DNA of 6,705 bases. It comes from Desulfobacteraceae bacterium (lineage in GTDB: Bacteria; Desulfobacterota; Desulfobacteria; Desulfobacterales; SG8-13). Shown one piece after another: positions 1 to 6,616 of this stretch; position 1 is the first letter of the stretch; each line of letters begins with the position of its first letter. A program made the translations under genes and the position numbers. The stretch spans positions 1 through 6,705 of the forward strand of contig JARFQH010000395.1 in the NCBI GenBank assembly GCA_029287875.1, written 5' to 3'. Under the pieces are notes generated by a model. That model ran no database searches. It had not been told where the DNA came from and worked only from the letters and a program-made list of their open reading frames with translations.

Positions 1-422
1 TTATTAGAAAACATGACCAGCGGGTTAGGACCCAGTGATCTGATTTTTTCGGTAAAATCGGTGGCCACCTGGGCGAATTTCTGGGCTTCGGCCGAGGAAA
101 TCCACTCCAGGTGAACGCGCCCCTCCAGGCCCATGAAGGACAGCAGCTCCTGCAAAAAAGTCATCCGTTTGATGGTCATGTAATTACCGTACAGGTAATG
201 GCAGTCGCCGATATGTCACCCACCCACCAGGATGCCGTCGGCGCCGTCCTGCAAGGCCCTTAAAATATGGTGCGGTGATACGGTGGCCGAGCACATGACC
301 CGCACTGCCCGCAGGTTGGGGGGATACTGTATCCGGCTAACCCCGGCCAGGTCCGCCGCCCCGTAGGCGCACCAGTTGCATACAAATGCCAGAATCCTGG
401 GTTCGAACTGATTGTCTTCCAC
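1..422 (-). CDS. mvhD: MvhD/VhuD-type hydrogenase iron-sulfur (delta) subunit, probable selenoprotein, 3' end cut by window
   Basis: Small cytoplasmic [2Fe-2S] protein that passes electrons from a hydrogenase or formate dehydrogenase to HdrA. The reading frame starts at GTG 422, has an in-frame TGA at 218-216, and stays open to the window edge: 140 codons, close to the usual family length, so only a few are missing. Family landmarks are FVCNWC (C15, C18), the DLAGVSRIQYPPN stretch, VMCS (C44), VGG-U-HIGDCHY (U69, C74) and, after the UGA, LEWISSAEAQKFA and RSLGPNP. The homology continues without a gap across the UGA, which occupies a normal Cys position, so it is read as selenocysteine. The GTG is chosen because AAGGAA (434-429) lies 6 nt upstream and an in-frame TAA lies just before. 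It follows HdrA after 97 bp, the usual HdrA-MvhD order. A nonsense pseudogene is the alternative, but unlikely given the conserved downstream sequence. Confidence 0.9.
183..199 (-). promoter_or_regulatory. Candidate bacterial SECIS hairpin in mvhD mRNA
   Basis: Starting 16 nt after the UGA, the mRNA has the arms ATTACC (199-194) and GGTAAT (188-183), six perfect pairs, around the 5-nt loop TGTAC. The second loop base is G. UGA-to-loop distance (22 nt) and loop size fit the bacterial SECIS model (about 16-37 nt, G among the first two loop bases). The element lies inside the coding region, as expected for bacterial SelB-dependent recoding. Folding was judged by eye. Confidence 0.65.
216..218 (-). 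other. In-frame UGA read as selenocysteine (residue 69 of MvhD)
   Basis: The codon between GILVGG and HIGDCHY is TGA. MvhD homologues normally carry Cys here (GGCH.GDCHY), one of the conserved cysteines of the iron-sulfur protein. Sec at this residue is known for methanococcal VhuD. The downstream hairpin at 199-183 supports recoding. Confidence 0.88.
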
Positions 423-428
423 GGTGAT

Positions 429-434
429 TTCCTT
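429..434 (-). promoter_or_regulatory. Ribosome binding site of mvhD
   Basis: AAGGAA sits 6 nt before GTG 422 and decides this non-ATG start; no ATG of the same frame lies nearby. Confidence 0.6.
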
Positions 435-518
435 TTCCAGTGGTGAAAAATGGCGGTGTTATAAAAAGTCACTTGGCCCGTTCATGGCAAGCATTTCAGA
501 GGTGCAAAAATTTTTGAT

Positions 519-3500
519 TCAGACGGCCATGGCGCTTTTAATCTGGGAGTAGAGCTGTTTATTGGAAAAACCCATCAAAACGGGGGCTTCCGAGGGACAG
601 GCCGCAGCGCAGGCCCCGCAGCCCTTGCACAGCGCGGGATTGACTTCGGCGATATTTTTTTCGGCATTGAAGGTGATGGCACCAAAGGGACAGACATTGA
701 TGCACCCCAGACACCCGGAGCACAATGCCGGTTCGATGCGGCAGACTATTCCCCCCACCAGGATGTGATCCCGGGCCAGCACGGTCAGCGCCTTGGCGGC
801 GGAGGCCTTGGCCTGGGCAATGCTCTCTTCCACGGGTTTCGGATAATGGGCCATGCCGCAGAAGAAAACCCCTTCGGTGGGAAATTCCACCGGGCGCAGT
901 TTCTGATGGGCTTCCAGCAGCCAACCGTCGGCATCAACTGGAACCTTGAAATGCTGGGACAGGCCGGTGTCGCCTCGCGTCACGATGGCTGCCGCTAAGC
1001 AGAGCAGATCAGCCTTGACGCTTAGCCAGCGGCCCAGGATGTGGTCTTTGAAGGTAACGGCCACCTGTTTGCCCACGGCGGTGGCCTGAGGTTTTTCATC
1101 CGGGTCGTAACGGAAAAAGAGGACCCCCTGCTCTCTTGCCCGGCGGTACAAGTCTTCCCGCCTCCCGTAAGTCCGGATATCCCGGTAGAGGATGTAGACA
1201 TTGGTTTCCGGATTTTGTTTCTTAAACTCCAGGGCGCTTTTTATCGAGTGGGTGCAGCACACCTTGGAGCAGTAGGGGTGTTCTTCGTTGCGGGACCCCA
1301 CGCACTGGATGAACACCACATCCTGGGCGGTTTTGATGCGGCTGTCTTTCTCGCGAAACAGGGCATCCATTCCCAAGTGGGTGACCACTGCCGCATGGTC
1401 GCCGTAGAGGTATTCGCGGGGTTTGTATTCCCGGGCACCGGTGGCCAAAATGGCGACCCCGTGATCCACGATTTCCGGTGCTGAGCCGTTTGAAAGCGTG
1501 GTCTTGAAATTGCCGATAAAGCCGTCCACATGGCCGACGGTGGTCTCCAGGTGCACCTGGATATTTTTTTCGGACTCCACCCGGCGAATCAGGTTTTGCA
1601 AATACTCGGGAATACTTTCATCCTGGTAGGCGCTGTTGAGCTGGCGGGCATTGCCCCCCAGTTGGGCGGACTTTTCCACCAGATGGACCGGGTATCCCTG
1701 GCGGGCCAGGGCCAGCGAGGCGGTAATGCCCGCTACGCCGCCGCCGACCACCAGGGCGGTGTGGCTGACCGGCAGCGCCGTCTGCTGCAACGGCTGGAGT
1801 AGAGCCGCTTTGGCAACGGCCATTCTCACGAGATCCTTGGCTTTTTCGGTAGCGGCATCCGGCTCCCTGGAGTGTACCCACGAATCCTGATTGCGAATGT
1901 TGGCCATTTCCACCAGGTATTTGTTAAGGCCGGCGTTGATCATGGTCTCCTGAAAAAGCCCTTCATGGGTGCGGGGCGTGCAAGCCGCTATGACGACCCG
2001 GTTCAGGTTATGCTGACGGATGACGTCCGAGAGCTTGTCCTGAGTATCCTGGGAACAGGTAAACAGGTTTTCTTCCACGTATACGACGCCGGGCAGGTTC
2101 CTGGCATATTCGGCGACCTCCGGTACCCTGACGATTCCCCCGATATTGATGCCGCAGTTGCAAACAAACACCCCGATGCTTGGCGGTTGCCGGCTCACAT
2201 CTCTTTCCGCCAGGATGTCCACCGCTCGGGTCCGGGTGTTGCGGGCCGCCGCCAGGTTTTCGGTGGCGGCGCAGGCCGCGGCGCTGGCCTCCATGACCGA
2301 CTGGGGTATATCCTTGGGCCCGGTAAAGACGCCGCAGGCATAGATCCCCGGTACCGAGGTGTTTACCGGTTGGAAACTGTCGCTGCGGGTGAAGTGGTAT
2401 GCATCTATCTCGATACCCAGCGTCTTGGAGAGAGCAATGCTTTCCCGGCCGACTTCGATCCCAGTCGAGAGCACCACCATGTCAAAGGTTTCACTGCTGT
2501 TACGGCCGTCCTCGTCGAGGTAGCGCATCAACAGGTCATCACTGCCCGATACCGGCTCGACCGTGTGGATCTTGGCGGGGATAAAGCGCACGCCGCCGGC
2601 TTTGGCATTTTCGTAATAGCGGTCAAAATCCTTTCCCTGAGTGCGCATGTCCATGTAAAAAATGGCACAGTCTAGGCCGGAGTCGCTGTGATCTTTGGCC
2701 ATGACGGCCTGTTTGACAGCGTACATGCAGCAGACCGATGAGCAGTAACCGTTGTCGCAGCGGTTGATGTCACGGGAGCCGACACACTGCAGCCAGGCGA
2801 TTTTTCGGGGCGCTTTTCCTTCGGGATGTTTGCCGCGCATGCTCGACGGCCGCAGCAAATGCCCCTCGTAGGGTCCGGTGGTCGACAGGATGCGTTCGAA
2901 CTCCAGGGATGTCACCACATCCGGGAGCTGCGCATAGGCGTAGGTGTCGAAACGGGCCGGGTCAAAGGAGGTAAACCCCAGTGCCAGAATGAGGGAACCC
3001 ACCTGCAGGGTCAGTGTTTTTTCCTCCTCCTTAAAGTTAATGGCGCCGGCGGGACAGAATTTTTCGCACGCTCGGCACTTGCCCTTGGTAAAGTAGATGC
3101 AGTTTTCAGCATCGATGGTATATTTTAAGGGCACGGCCTGGGAGTAAGGGACGTAAATTGCTTTGCGTGTAATTAAGCTTTCATTGTAGAGATCTTCTAC
3201 TTTTTTAGGGCATTTTTCCGCGCACATCCCGCAGGCGATACATTTTTCCATGTCAACGTAGCGAGGGTGCTGTAAAACGGTGACCGTAAAATTGCCCTCT
3301 TCTCCGGTAACCGACTGTACCTCTGAAAGCGTGAGCAGCTCGATGTTGATATGCCGGCCGACCTCGACCAGTTTTGGAGAGATGATTCACATCGAGCAGT
3401 CGTTGGTGGGAAAGGTCTTGTCCAACTGGGCCATCGTCCCACCGATGGCCGGTGATTTTTCCACCATGTAAACGTAATAGCCGGAATCGGCCAGGTCTAA

Positions 3501-3581
3501 GGCTGCTTGCATGCCGGCAATCCCCCCGCCGACCACCAAGACGGCCCCCTGCAGCTGACCGTCAGTCTGGGTATGGTTCAT
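519..3581 (-). CDS. hdrA: HdrA-type FAD/iron-sulfur electron-bifurcating subunit, tandem (double) form, probable selenoprotein
   Basis: Heterodisulfide reductase subunit A homologue, 1020 residues when the UGA at 3389-3387 is read as Sec65. Numbering is from ATG 3581. Module 1: FAD loop GGGIAG (18-23), DCSM-U (C62, U65), an inserted two-cluster ferredoxin (C114, 117, 120, 124 and C161, 169, 172, 176), and the CVGSR...YCSSVCC cluster motif (C266, 280, 284, 285). Module 2: CNCG N-terminal domain (C474, 476, also C509, C534), second FAD loop VVGGGVAG (611-618), CVGSR...YCSKVCC (C760, 771, 775, 776), and a C-terminal two-cluster ferredoxin (C954, 957, 960, 964 and C985, 988, 991, 995). Archaeal HdrA is about 670 residues, so this is the long, duplicated type. 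No membrane segment is visible. ATG 3581 is preferred over ATG 3590 because GAGGA lies 9 nt before it but directly abuts 3590. The known family role is to take electrons from MvhD and bifurcate at FAD; the acceptors here are not known. Confidence 0.92.
3354..3371 (-). promoter_or_regulatory. Candidate bacterial SECIS hairpin in hdrA mRNA
   Basis: Starting 15 nt after the UGA, CTGGTCG (3371-3365) pairs with CGGCCGG (3360-3354) over seven base pairs, two of them G-U, closing the 4-nt loop AGGT. G is the second loop base, and the loop begins 22 nt after the UGA. This matches the bacterial SECIS geometry and nearly equals the spacing in mvhD. The codons involved encode the conserved LVEVGR stretch, so part of the pattern could be protein-driven. 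Confidence 0.7.
3387..3389 (-). other. In-frame UGA read as selenocysteine (residue 65 of HdrA)
   Basis: TGA follows TNDCSM and precedes IISPKLVEVGRHINIELL. In Cys-type HdrA this is the CSMC-I-L-x-PK motif, so UGA replaces the second Cys of CxxC. Sec-containing HdrA is known from methanococci. The 112 codons between this UGA and the first downstream ATG that a caller would choose (3251) encode ordinary HdrA sequence, so the break is not a real gene end. Confidence 0.9.
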
Positions 3582-3590
3582 GGAAGTCAT

Positions 3591-3595
3591 TCCTC
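3591..3595 (-). promoter_or_regulatory. Ribosome binding site of hdrA, overlapping the stop of the upstream regulator
   Basis: GAGGA lies 9 nt before ATG 3581 and immediately next to ATG 3590, so it favours the inner start. Two of its bases belong to the TGA stop (3596-3594) of the preceding response regulator, so translation of hdrA is probably coupled to that gene. Confidence 0.6.
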
Positions 3596-3980
3596 ATGTC
3601 GTTGGTTGCTGTTCAGTGTCCACACAGGCATTTCCAATGGTCTCGAGCAGTTCATCGTCGGTAAACGGCTTGGCCAGATATTCACTGGCCCCCTTTTTGA
3701 TGGCCTGAACGGCGTTGGATATGCTGGAGTATCCCGTCATGACAATGATGCACAGCCTGCGTTTTTCTTCCTGAACGGCCTTCAAAATCTCCATGCCGTC
3801 CATGTCAGGCAGCTTCATGTCCAGCAAAACCACGTCATAAGTCCCCTGGCGAATGGCTGCGAGCCCATCAGCGCCGGTGTTGGTCAAGGTAACCGCGTGC
3901 CCCTGTTCCGACAACACCAGCTGGCAGGCGTCGCAAATGACCTGTTCGTCGTCAATCACCAGCACGCTGACCGGTTTCAT
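3594..3980 (-). CDS. Single-domain response regulator (CheY-like receiver)
   Basis: Stand-alone receiver of 128 residues. The acidic pair D10-D11, phosphoacceptor D54 (VVLLDMKLPDMDG), switch T82 (VMTGYSS) and K104 (YLAKPFTDDELL) are all present, so it should be phosphorylatable. There is no output domain, so it acts either by protein contact or as a phosphate carrier. It starts with ATG 3980, which overlaps the TGA of the upstream kinase by four bases (ATGA), behind a strong AAGGAGG; the cognate donor is therefore very likely that kinase. It ends 12 bp before the preferred hdrA start. The sequence resembles NtrC/AtoC-type receivers rather than chemotaxis CheY. A link to HdrA activity is inferred from operon position only. 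Confidence 0.93.
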   Translation of the reverse strand: MKPVSVLVIDDEQVICDACQLVLSEQGHAVTLTNTGADGLAAIRQGTYDVVLLDMKLPDMDGMEILKAVQEEKRRLCIIVMTGYSSISNAVQAIKKGASEYLAKPFTDDELLETIGNACVDTEQQPTT

Positions 3981-5221
3981 GCGTCCTCCTTCCTGCCGGG
4001 TTTTTCATCCAGAATGGGGAAATCGATCACAAACCGCGTGCCTTCACCCAGTTTACTGAAGACCCGGATATTGCCCCGATGGTTTTCGATGATGCCGTAG
4101 CTGACGGCCAATCCAAGTCCGGTGCCATTGGCCCGGGTGGTGTAGAACGGCTCGAAGATTTTTTTGACGTTCTCGACGGAAATGCCGCAACCGTTGTCGG
4201 CGATTTCGGTCTCGATCCGGTTTTTTTCTGAATCCAGCGTACTTTTTACAGAGACCCGGCCGTGGTCTTCCACGGCCTGCAGGGCATTGAGCAGGAGGTT
4301 GATAAACATCTGCTCGATCTGATTCTTATCCAGCGGCGTTTTGACCATGTTCTGTGCCAGGTGCCGTTCGAGGCTGACATGCCGCACGTAAAACTGGTTT
4401 TCTACCACGCCCATGGCGGTCCGAATTACATCGTTGATGTCTTCCATGACCTTTTTGGGCGGTTTATCACGGGCGAATTCGAGTAGTCCCTGGATAATGG
4501 ATTTACACCGCAGGGTTTCCCGGATGATAATCTTTAACCCCTTTTCAAGGGGGCTGCCGGGATCGACCTTCTTGCTCATGTTGGAGCTGAAAAGCAGGAT
4601 GCCGGCCAGAGGGTTATTGATTTCGTGGGCCACCCCGGCGGCCATGCGCCCCAGCGAAGACATTTTTTCCATTTGGGTGGCAAGGTGCGTGATGTGGGTC
4701 TGCTGGTTTTCTGCCAGACGGACGCGTTCAATGATACAGGCGCACTGCTCGGCGATCGTCACCATGAAATCCAGTTCGTCGGGAGAAAACGTTCGCGGTT
4801 CGGCCAGGTAGATGCGAATCATCCCCCGCATCTCATTTCCGATGGCCATGGGCACATCCAGTATCATGCGGATGCCTTCATCCCACGCTAGCTGAGGGTA
4901 TTCCACCCTGGGGGCGTGCCAGATGTCCGTGATGATCTTGACCTTGTGTAGTTCGGATGGATGGTGCAGCAGCTTTTCGGTGGAAACGGGCCCTTTGGTG
5001 ACATAACGATCACCGAGTCCATAGGCGGCCCCGATATCAAACTGACGGGTTTCCTGATTGAGAATCCTGAGCAGGGCGCCCTTGGCGTTCAGAGCTTCGG
5101 CGGTTTTAGTGACCACTATATTGAATACTTCCTGGAGACTGATACTGTGGTAAATCGACCGCAGAATATCCCTGAAGACCCTGAAGTAGTTCTCGAATTT
5201 GGTCGGAGAAGTCACGAACAC
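3977..5221 (-). CDS. Soluble GAF-domain sensor histidine kinase
   Basis: Predicted cytoplasmic histidine kinase of 414 residues with no membrane segment or signal peptide. Residues about 25-168 form a GAF domain (SLQEVFNIVVTKTAEAL ... GIRMILDVPM ... FSPDELDFM). A short linker leads to the HisKA helix with phosphoacceptor H199 in GVAHEINNPL. The HATPase part has the N box (QMFINLLLNALQA, 304-316), the G1 box DNGCGI (342-347), the F box FEPFYTT (356-362) and the G2 box GTGLGLAVS. All catalytic motifs are intact. NtrB-like kinases have the same core. The ligand of the GAF domain cannot be read from the sequence. The start is uncertain: GTG 5221 follows an in-frame TAA, but GTG 5215 is equally possible because GAGG (5224-5221) lies 5 nt before it. 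It is the first gene of the kinase-receiver-HdrA-MvhD cluster. Confidence 0.93.
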   Translation of the reverse strand: MFVTSPTKFENYFRVFRDILRSIYHSISLQEVFNIVVTKTAEALNAKGALLRILNQETRQFDIGAAYGLGDRYVTKGPVSTEKLLHHPSELHKVKIITDIWHAPRVEYPQLAWDEGIRMILDVPMAIGNEMRGMIRIYLAEPRTFSPDELDFMVTIAEQCACIIERVRLAENQQTHITHLATQMEKMSSLGRMAAGVAHEINNPLAGILLFSSNMSKKVDPGSPLEKGLKIIIRETLRCKSIIQGLLEFARDKPPKKVMEDINDVIRTAMGVVENQFYVRHVSLERHLAQNMVKTPLDKNQIEQMFINLLLNALQAVEDHGRVSVKSTLDSEKNRIETEIADNGCGISVENVKKIFEPFYTTRANGTGLGLAVSYGIIENHRGNIRVFSKLGEGTRFVIDFPILDEKPGRKEDA

Positions 5222-5303
5222 CTCGCTTCGGTCTTAAATGCTACCTTATCTGGAGAAAGTGAATGACGTTAAATTTTTTACTTTGTGTTATCAACGTGTG
5301 TTG

Positions 5304-5330
5304 AATATACCACCTTTCGATTCGAAGCAA
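5304..5330 (-). promoter_or_regulatory. Possible sigma-70-type promoter of the kinase-hdrA-mvhD cluster
   Basis: In the 146-bp gap before the kinase gene, TTGCTT (5330-5325) and TATATT (5309-5304) are separated by 15 bp. The -10 is good, but the -35 is weak and the spacing short. A small inverted repeat, TTCGA-T-TCGAA (5316-5326), lies in the spacer and could be an operator. No sigma-54 motif was found in this gap. The cluster might instead be read through from the upstream regulator gene. Confidence 0.3.
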
Positions 5331-5367
5331 CGTCTGCGGATCCAAATTTTCGTGGGAAAAAAAGAGA

Positions 5368-6057
5368 TTACCACGCCTCGCGTTTCATCCGCTTGTAGAT
5401 GTACAGGAGCTGTTTTTGACTCAATTCACCGATTTGTTCGTTGAGCCATTTCAAGTCCGCGGAAACGATGGCGGCCTTGGCCTCGTCCGACAGGTGGTAA
5501 TCCCGCAAGGCCTCCGAACCGCCCTCCATCGTGCCATTCCAGGAGTCACGATCCTCTGCGGTTCGATTCAGCACCCGGAAAATCTCACGTTTCTGGATGA
5601 GCTTTTCTTCGACCGTTGCTGCTTTGGGTGCGGAGACGGACGGCAGTTCGGCCTGTTTCTGCTTCACGGCCCTGCCCACCGCGCTCTTGATCTGGTCATC
5701 GGTAAACGGCTTGGGCAGATAGTCGAATGCGCCGAGTTTCATCGATTCCACCGCCAAATCGACGCTGGCATATCCGGTGATGACCACCACGATCGTGTCC
5801 GGTCGAGCCGACTTGATCAAGCGAACGACATCCATGCCGTCGATGTCCGGTAAACGCAGGTCGGCGACCAACACATCGCAGCCTTTTTCCCGGAAAATTT
5901 CCAGCGCCGCCTGCCCGGTCGCGGCGACAGATACGTCGTAACCCTCCTCGGACAGCACCATCTCCAGACCTTTGGCCACGCTGATATCGTCTTCCATCAC
6001 GAGCACATTCGGTGATGTCTTCTCAGCCGTTCGGGTTCTTTCTGCAACGGCAATCAT
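5368..6057 (-). CDS. Response regulator with receiver and unrecognised helical C-terminal domain
   Basis: Protein of 229 residues. Residues about 16-135 are a receiver: acidic cluster E22-D23-D24, phosphoacceptor D66 (VADLRLPDIDG), T94 (VITGYAS) and K116 (LPKPFTDD). A charged linker (about 136-180) follows, then a C-terminal segment (181-229) with the helical patterns ALRDYHLSDEAKAAIVSAD and LNEQIGELSQKQLLYIYKR, ending in Trp. This is not an HTH, AAA+, GGDEF, HD or kinase output. The ALxDYxLSDExKAAI pattern faintly recalls small helical LigA/Nif11-like modules, but that is only an impression. ATG 6057 is well supported by GGGAGGTGA six bases upstream. Its receiver shares the KPFTDD signature with the stand-alone receiver of the next cluster, so cross-talk with the same kinase is plausible but unproven. 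It probably has its own sigma-54 promoter. Confidence 0.9.
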   Translation of the reverse strand: MIAVAERTRTAEKTSPNVLVMEDDISVAKGLEMVLSEEGYDVSVAATGQAALEIFREKGCDVLVADLRLPDIDGMDVVRLIKSARPDTIVVVITGYASVDLAVESMKLGAFDYLPKPFTDDQIKSAVGRAVKQKQAELPSVSAPKAATVEEKLIQKREIFRVLNRTAEDRDSWNGTMEGGSEALRDYHLSDEAKAAIVSADLKWLNEQIGELSQKQLLYIYKRMKREAW

Positions 6058-6063
6058 GATTCA

Positions 6064-6069
6064 CCTCCC
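6064..6069 (-). promoter_or_regulatory. Strong ribosome binding site of the two-domain response regulator
   Basis: GGGAGG, extended to GGGAGGTGA, lies about six bases before ATG 6057 and is nearly perfectly complementary to the 16S rRNA tail. It fixes this start over later in-frame Met codons. Confidence 0.7.
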
Positions 6070-6110
6070 AGTTGTGAGTATTCCAGACAATGATCTCGTC
6101 AATTGTATGA

Positions 6111-6124
6111 GCAAATTGTGTGCC
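6111..6124 (-). promoter_or_regulatory. Sigma-54 (RpoN) promoter
   Basis: Reads GGCAC-ACAAT-TTGC, with GG (6124-6123) and GC (6112-6111) separated by exactly ten bases, as the consensus TGGCAC-N5-TTGC demands; only the leading T is replaced by C. The predicted transcription start is near 6100, giving a leader of about 42 nt before ATG 6057. Expression would need an enhancer-binding AAA+ activator, none of which is intact in the window. Confidence 0.7.
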
Positions 6125-6187
6125 GGAGCAGAGGGGCTAGGATTCTCGAGGCCTATAGAAAAATAACATAGTGATTTTAGATATTAA

Positions 6188-6397
6188 AAACACACATTTC
6201 TCATCCGGTTTGAAGTCGATGATCCGAGGTTGTATCAATATTTATACATCCGATTCGGGCCATTCCAAAAGCGTGCCATTCAGACAGCCTTGCAACGCAA
6301 CCGGGGGAGAAAGGTCGCCACAGCCCACGAGCTGGGGATAGACAAAAACACGCTGCGGCGCAAGATTCTACGGTTGGGAATCGAAAAACCGGTCTGA
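6188..6397 (+). pseudogene. Orphan Fis-type helix-turn-helix, remnant of an NtrC-family regulator
   Basis: After TAA 6185-6187 the plus strand stays open for 69 codons to TGA 6395-6397. The last 39 or so residues form a typical Fis-type DNA-binding helix set: AIQTALQRNRGRKVATAHELG followed by IDKNTLRRKILRLGIEKPV. This is how NtrC/AtoC-family activators end. The receiver and AAA+ domains are absent, no ATG exists in the frame, and the only alternative starts (for example TTG 6230) lack a proper ribosome binding site. A truncated, inactive remnant is the best reading. A tiny Fis-like gene using a rare start is possible but less likely. It is divergent from the neighbouring response-regulator gene. 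Confidence 0.55.
6228..6251. repeat. Imperfect palindrome, possible upstream activator site
   Basis: GGTTGTAT (6228-6235) and ATACATCC (6244-6251) are inverted arms matching at seven of eight positions around an 8-bp AT-rich spacer. The centre lies about 140 bp upstream of the start predicted for the sigma-54 promoter, a normal distance for an enhancer-binding-protein site. The function is inferred from geometry only. Confidence 0.4.
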
Positions 6398-6427
6398 ACC
6401 GCGATTAAAAGTCGCCTTCAAGCGTTT

Positions 6428-6568
6428 CTAGACGGAATTCAGCGCCGGCTCCGGGCCGGGCGGCAAATCAATCGTGAATTCAGTGCCCTTTCCTTCTTCG
6501 CCGGCGACCTGAATTCGTCCGTTGTGACCGTTGACAATACCTTAGCTGACCGCGAGCCCGAGGCCAGT
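6428..6568 (-). pseudogene. Broken C-terminal end of a histidine kinase ATPase domain
   Basis: The minus strand encodes TGLGLAVS, then TAA (6544-6542), then GIVNGHNGRIQVAGEEGKGTE and FTIDLPPG up to TAG 6430-6428. This is the G2 box and final strands of an HATPase_c domain, in which the residue after AVS is normally Tyr (TAT/TAC), here mutated to TAA. A second in-frame stop, TGA (6571-6569), stands where the first Gly of GTGLGL should be, and no kinase homology is visible further upstream. The gene is thus truncated and carries nonsense mutations. It resembles, but does not duplicate, the intact kinase end at about 4000-4130. Confidence 0.7.
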
Positions 6569-6616
6569 TCAGATCAAAAACAAACGTTGGTTCATTTTTA
6601 CGATTCAATGACCGTT

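Noticed and set aside
505..516. Perfect 12-bp palindrome CAAAAATTTTTG between hdrA and mvhD
   Set aside because: It has no loop and is AT-only in the core; probably chance, with no evidence for an operator or terminator.
1872..2675. 267-residue plus-strand ORF
   Set aside because: It is wholly antisense to hdrA, and its translation has no domain signature; it is a GC-rich shadow of a strongly supported gene.
519..3251. HdrA as a 910-residue protein starting at ATG 3251 (MEKCIACGMC)
   Set aside because: It would start in the middle of the ferredoxin domain and lose the first FAD loop; the upstream frame is conserved HdrA interrupted only by UGA, and no ribosome binding site supports 3251.
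5340..5385. Terminator after the two-domain regulator (T-run with CGTGG/CCACG arms)
   Set aside because: The T-run lies inside the loop rather than after the stem, and the stem is only five pairs.
6233..6245. Possible IHF site (TATCAANNNNTTR-like) upstream of the sigma-54 promoter
   Set aside because: Two mismatches in the conserved 3' part and AT-rich context; it coincides with the palindrome spacer, so it is not independent evidence.
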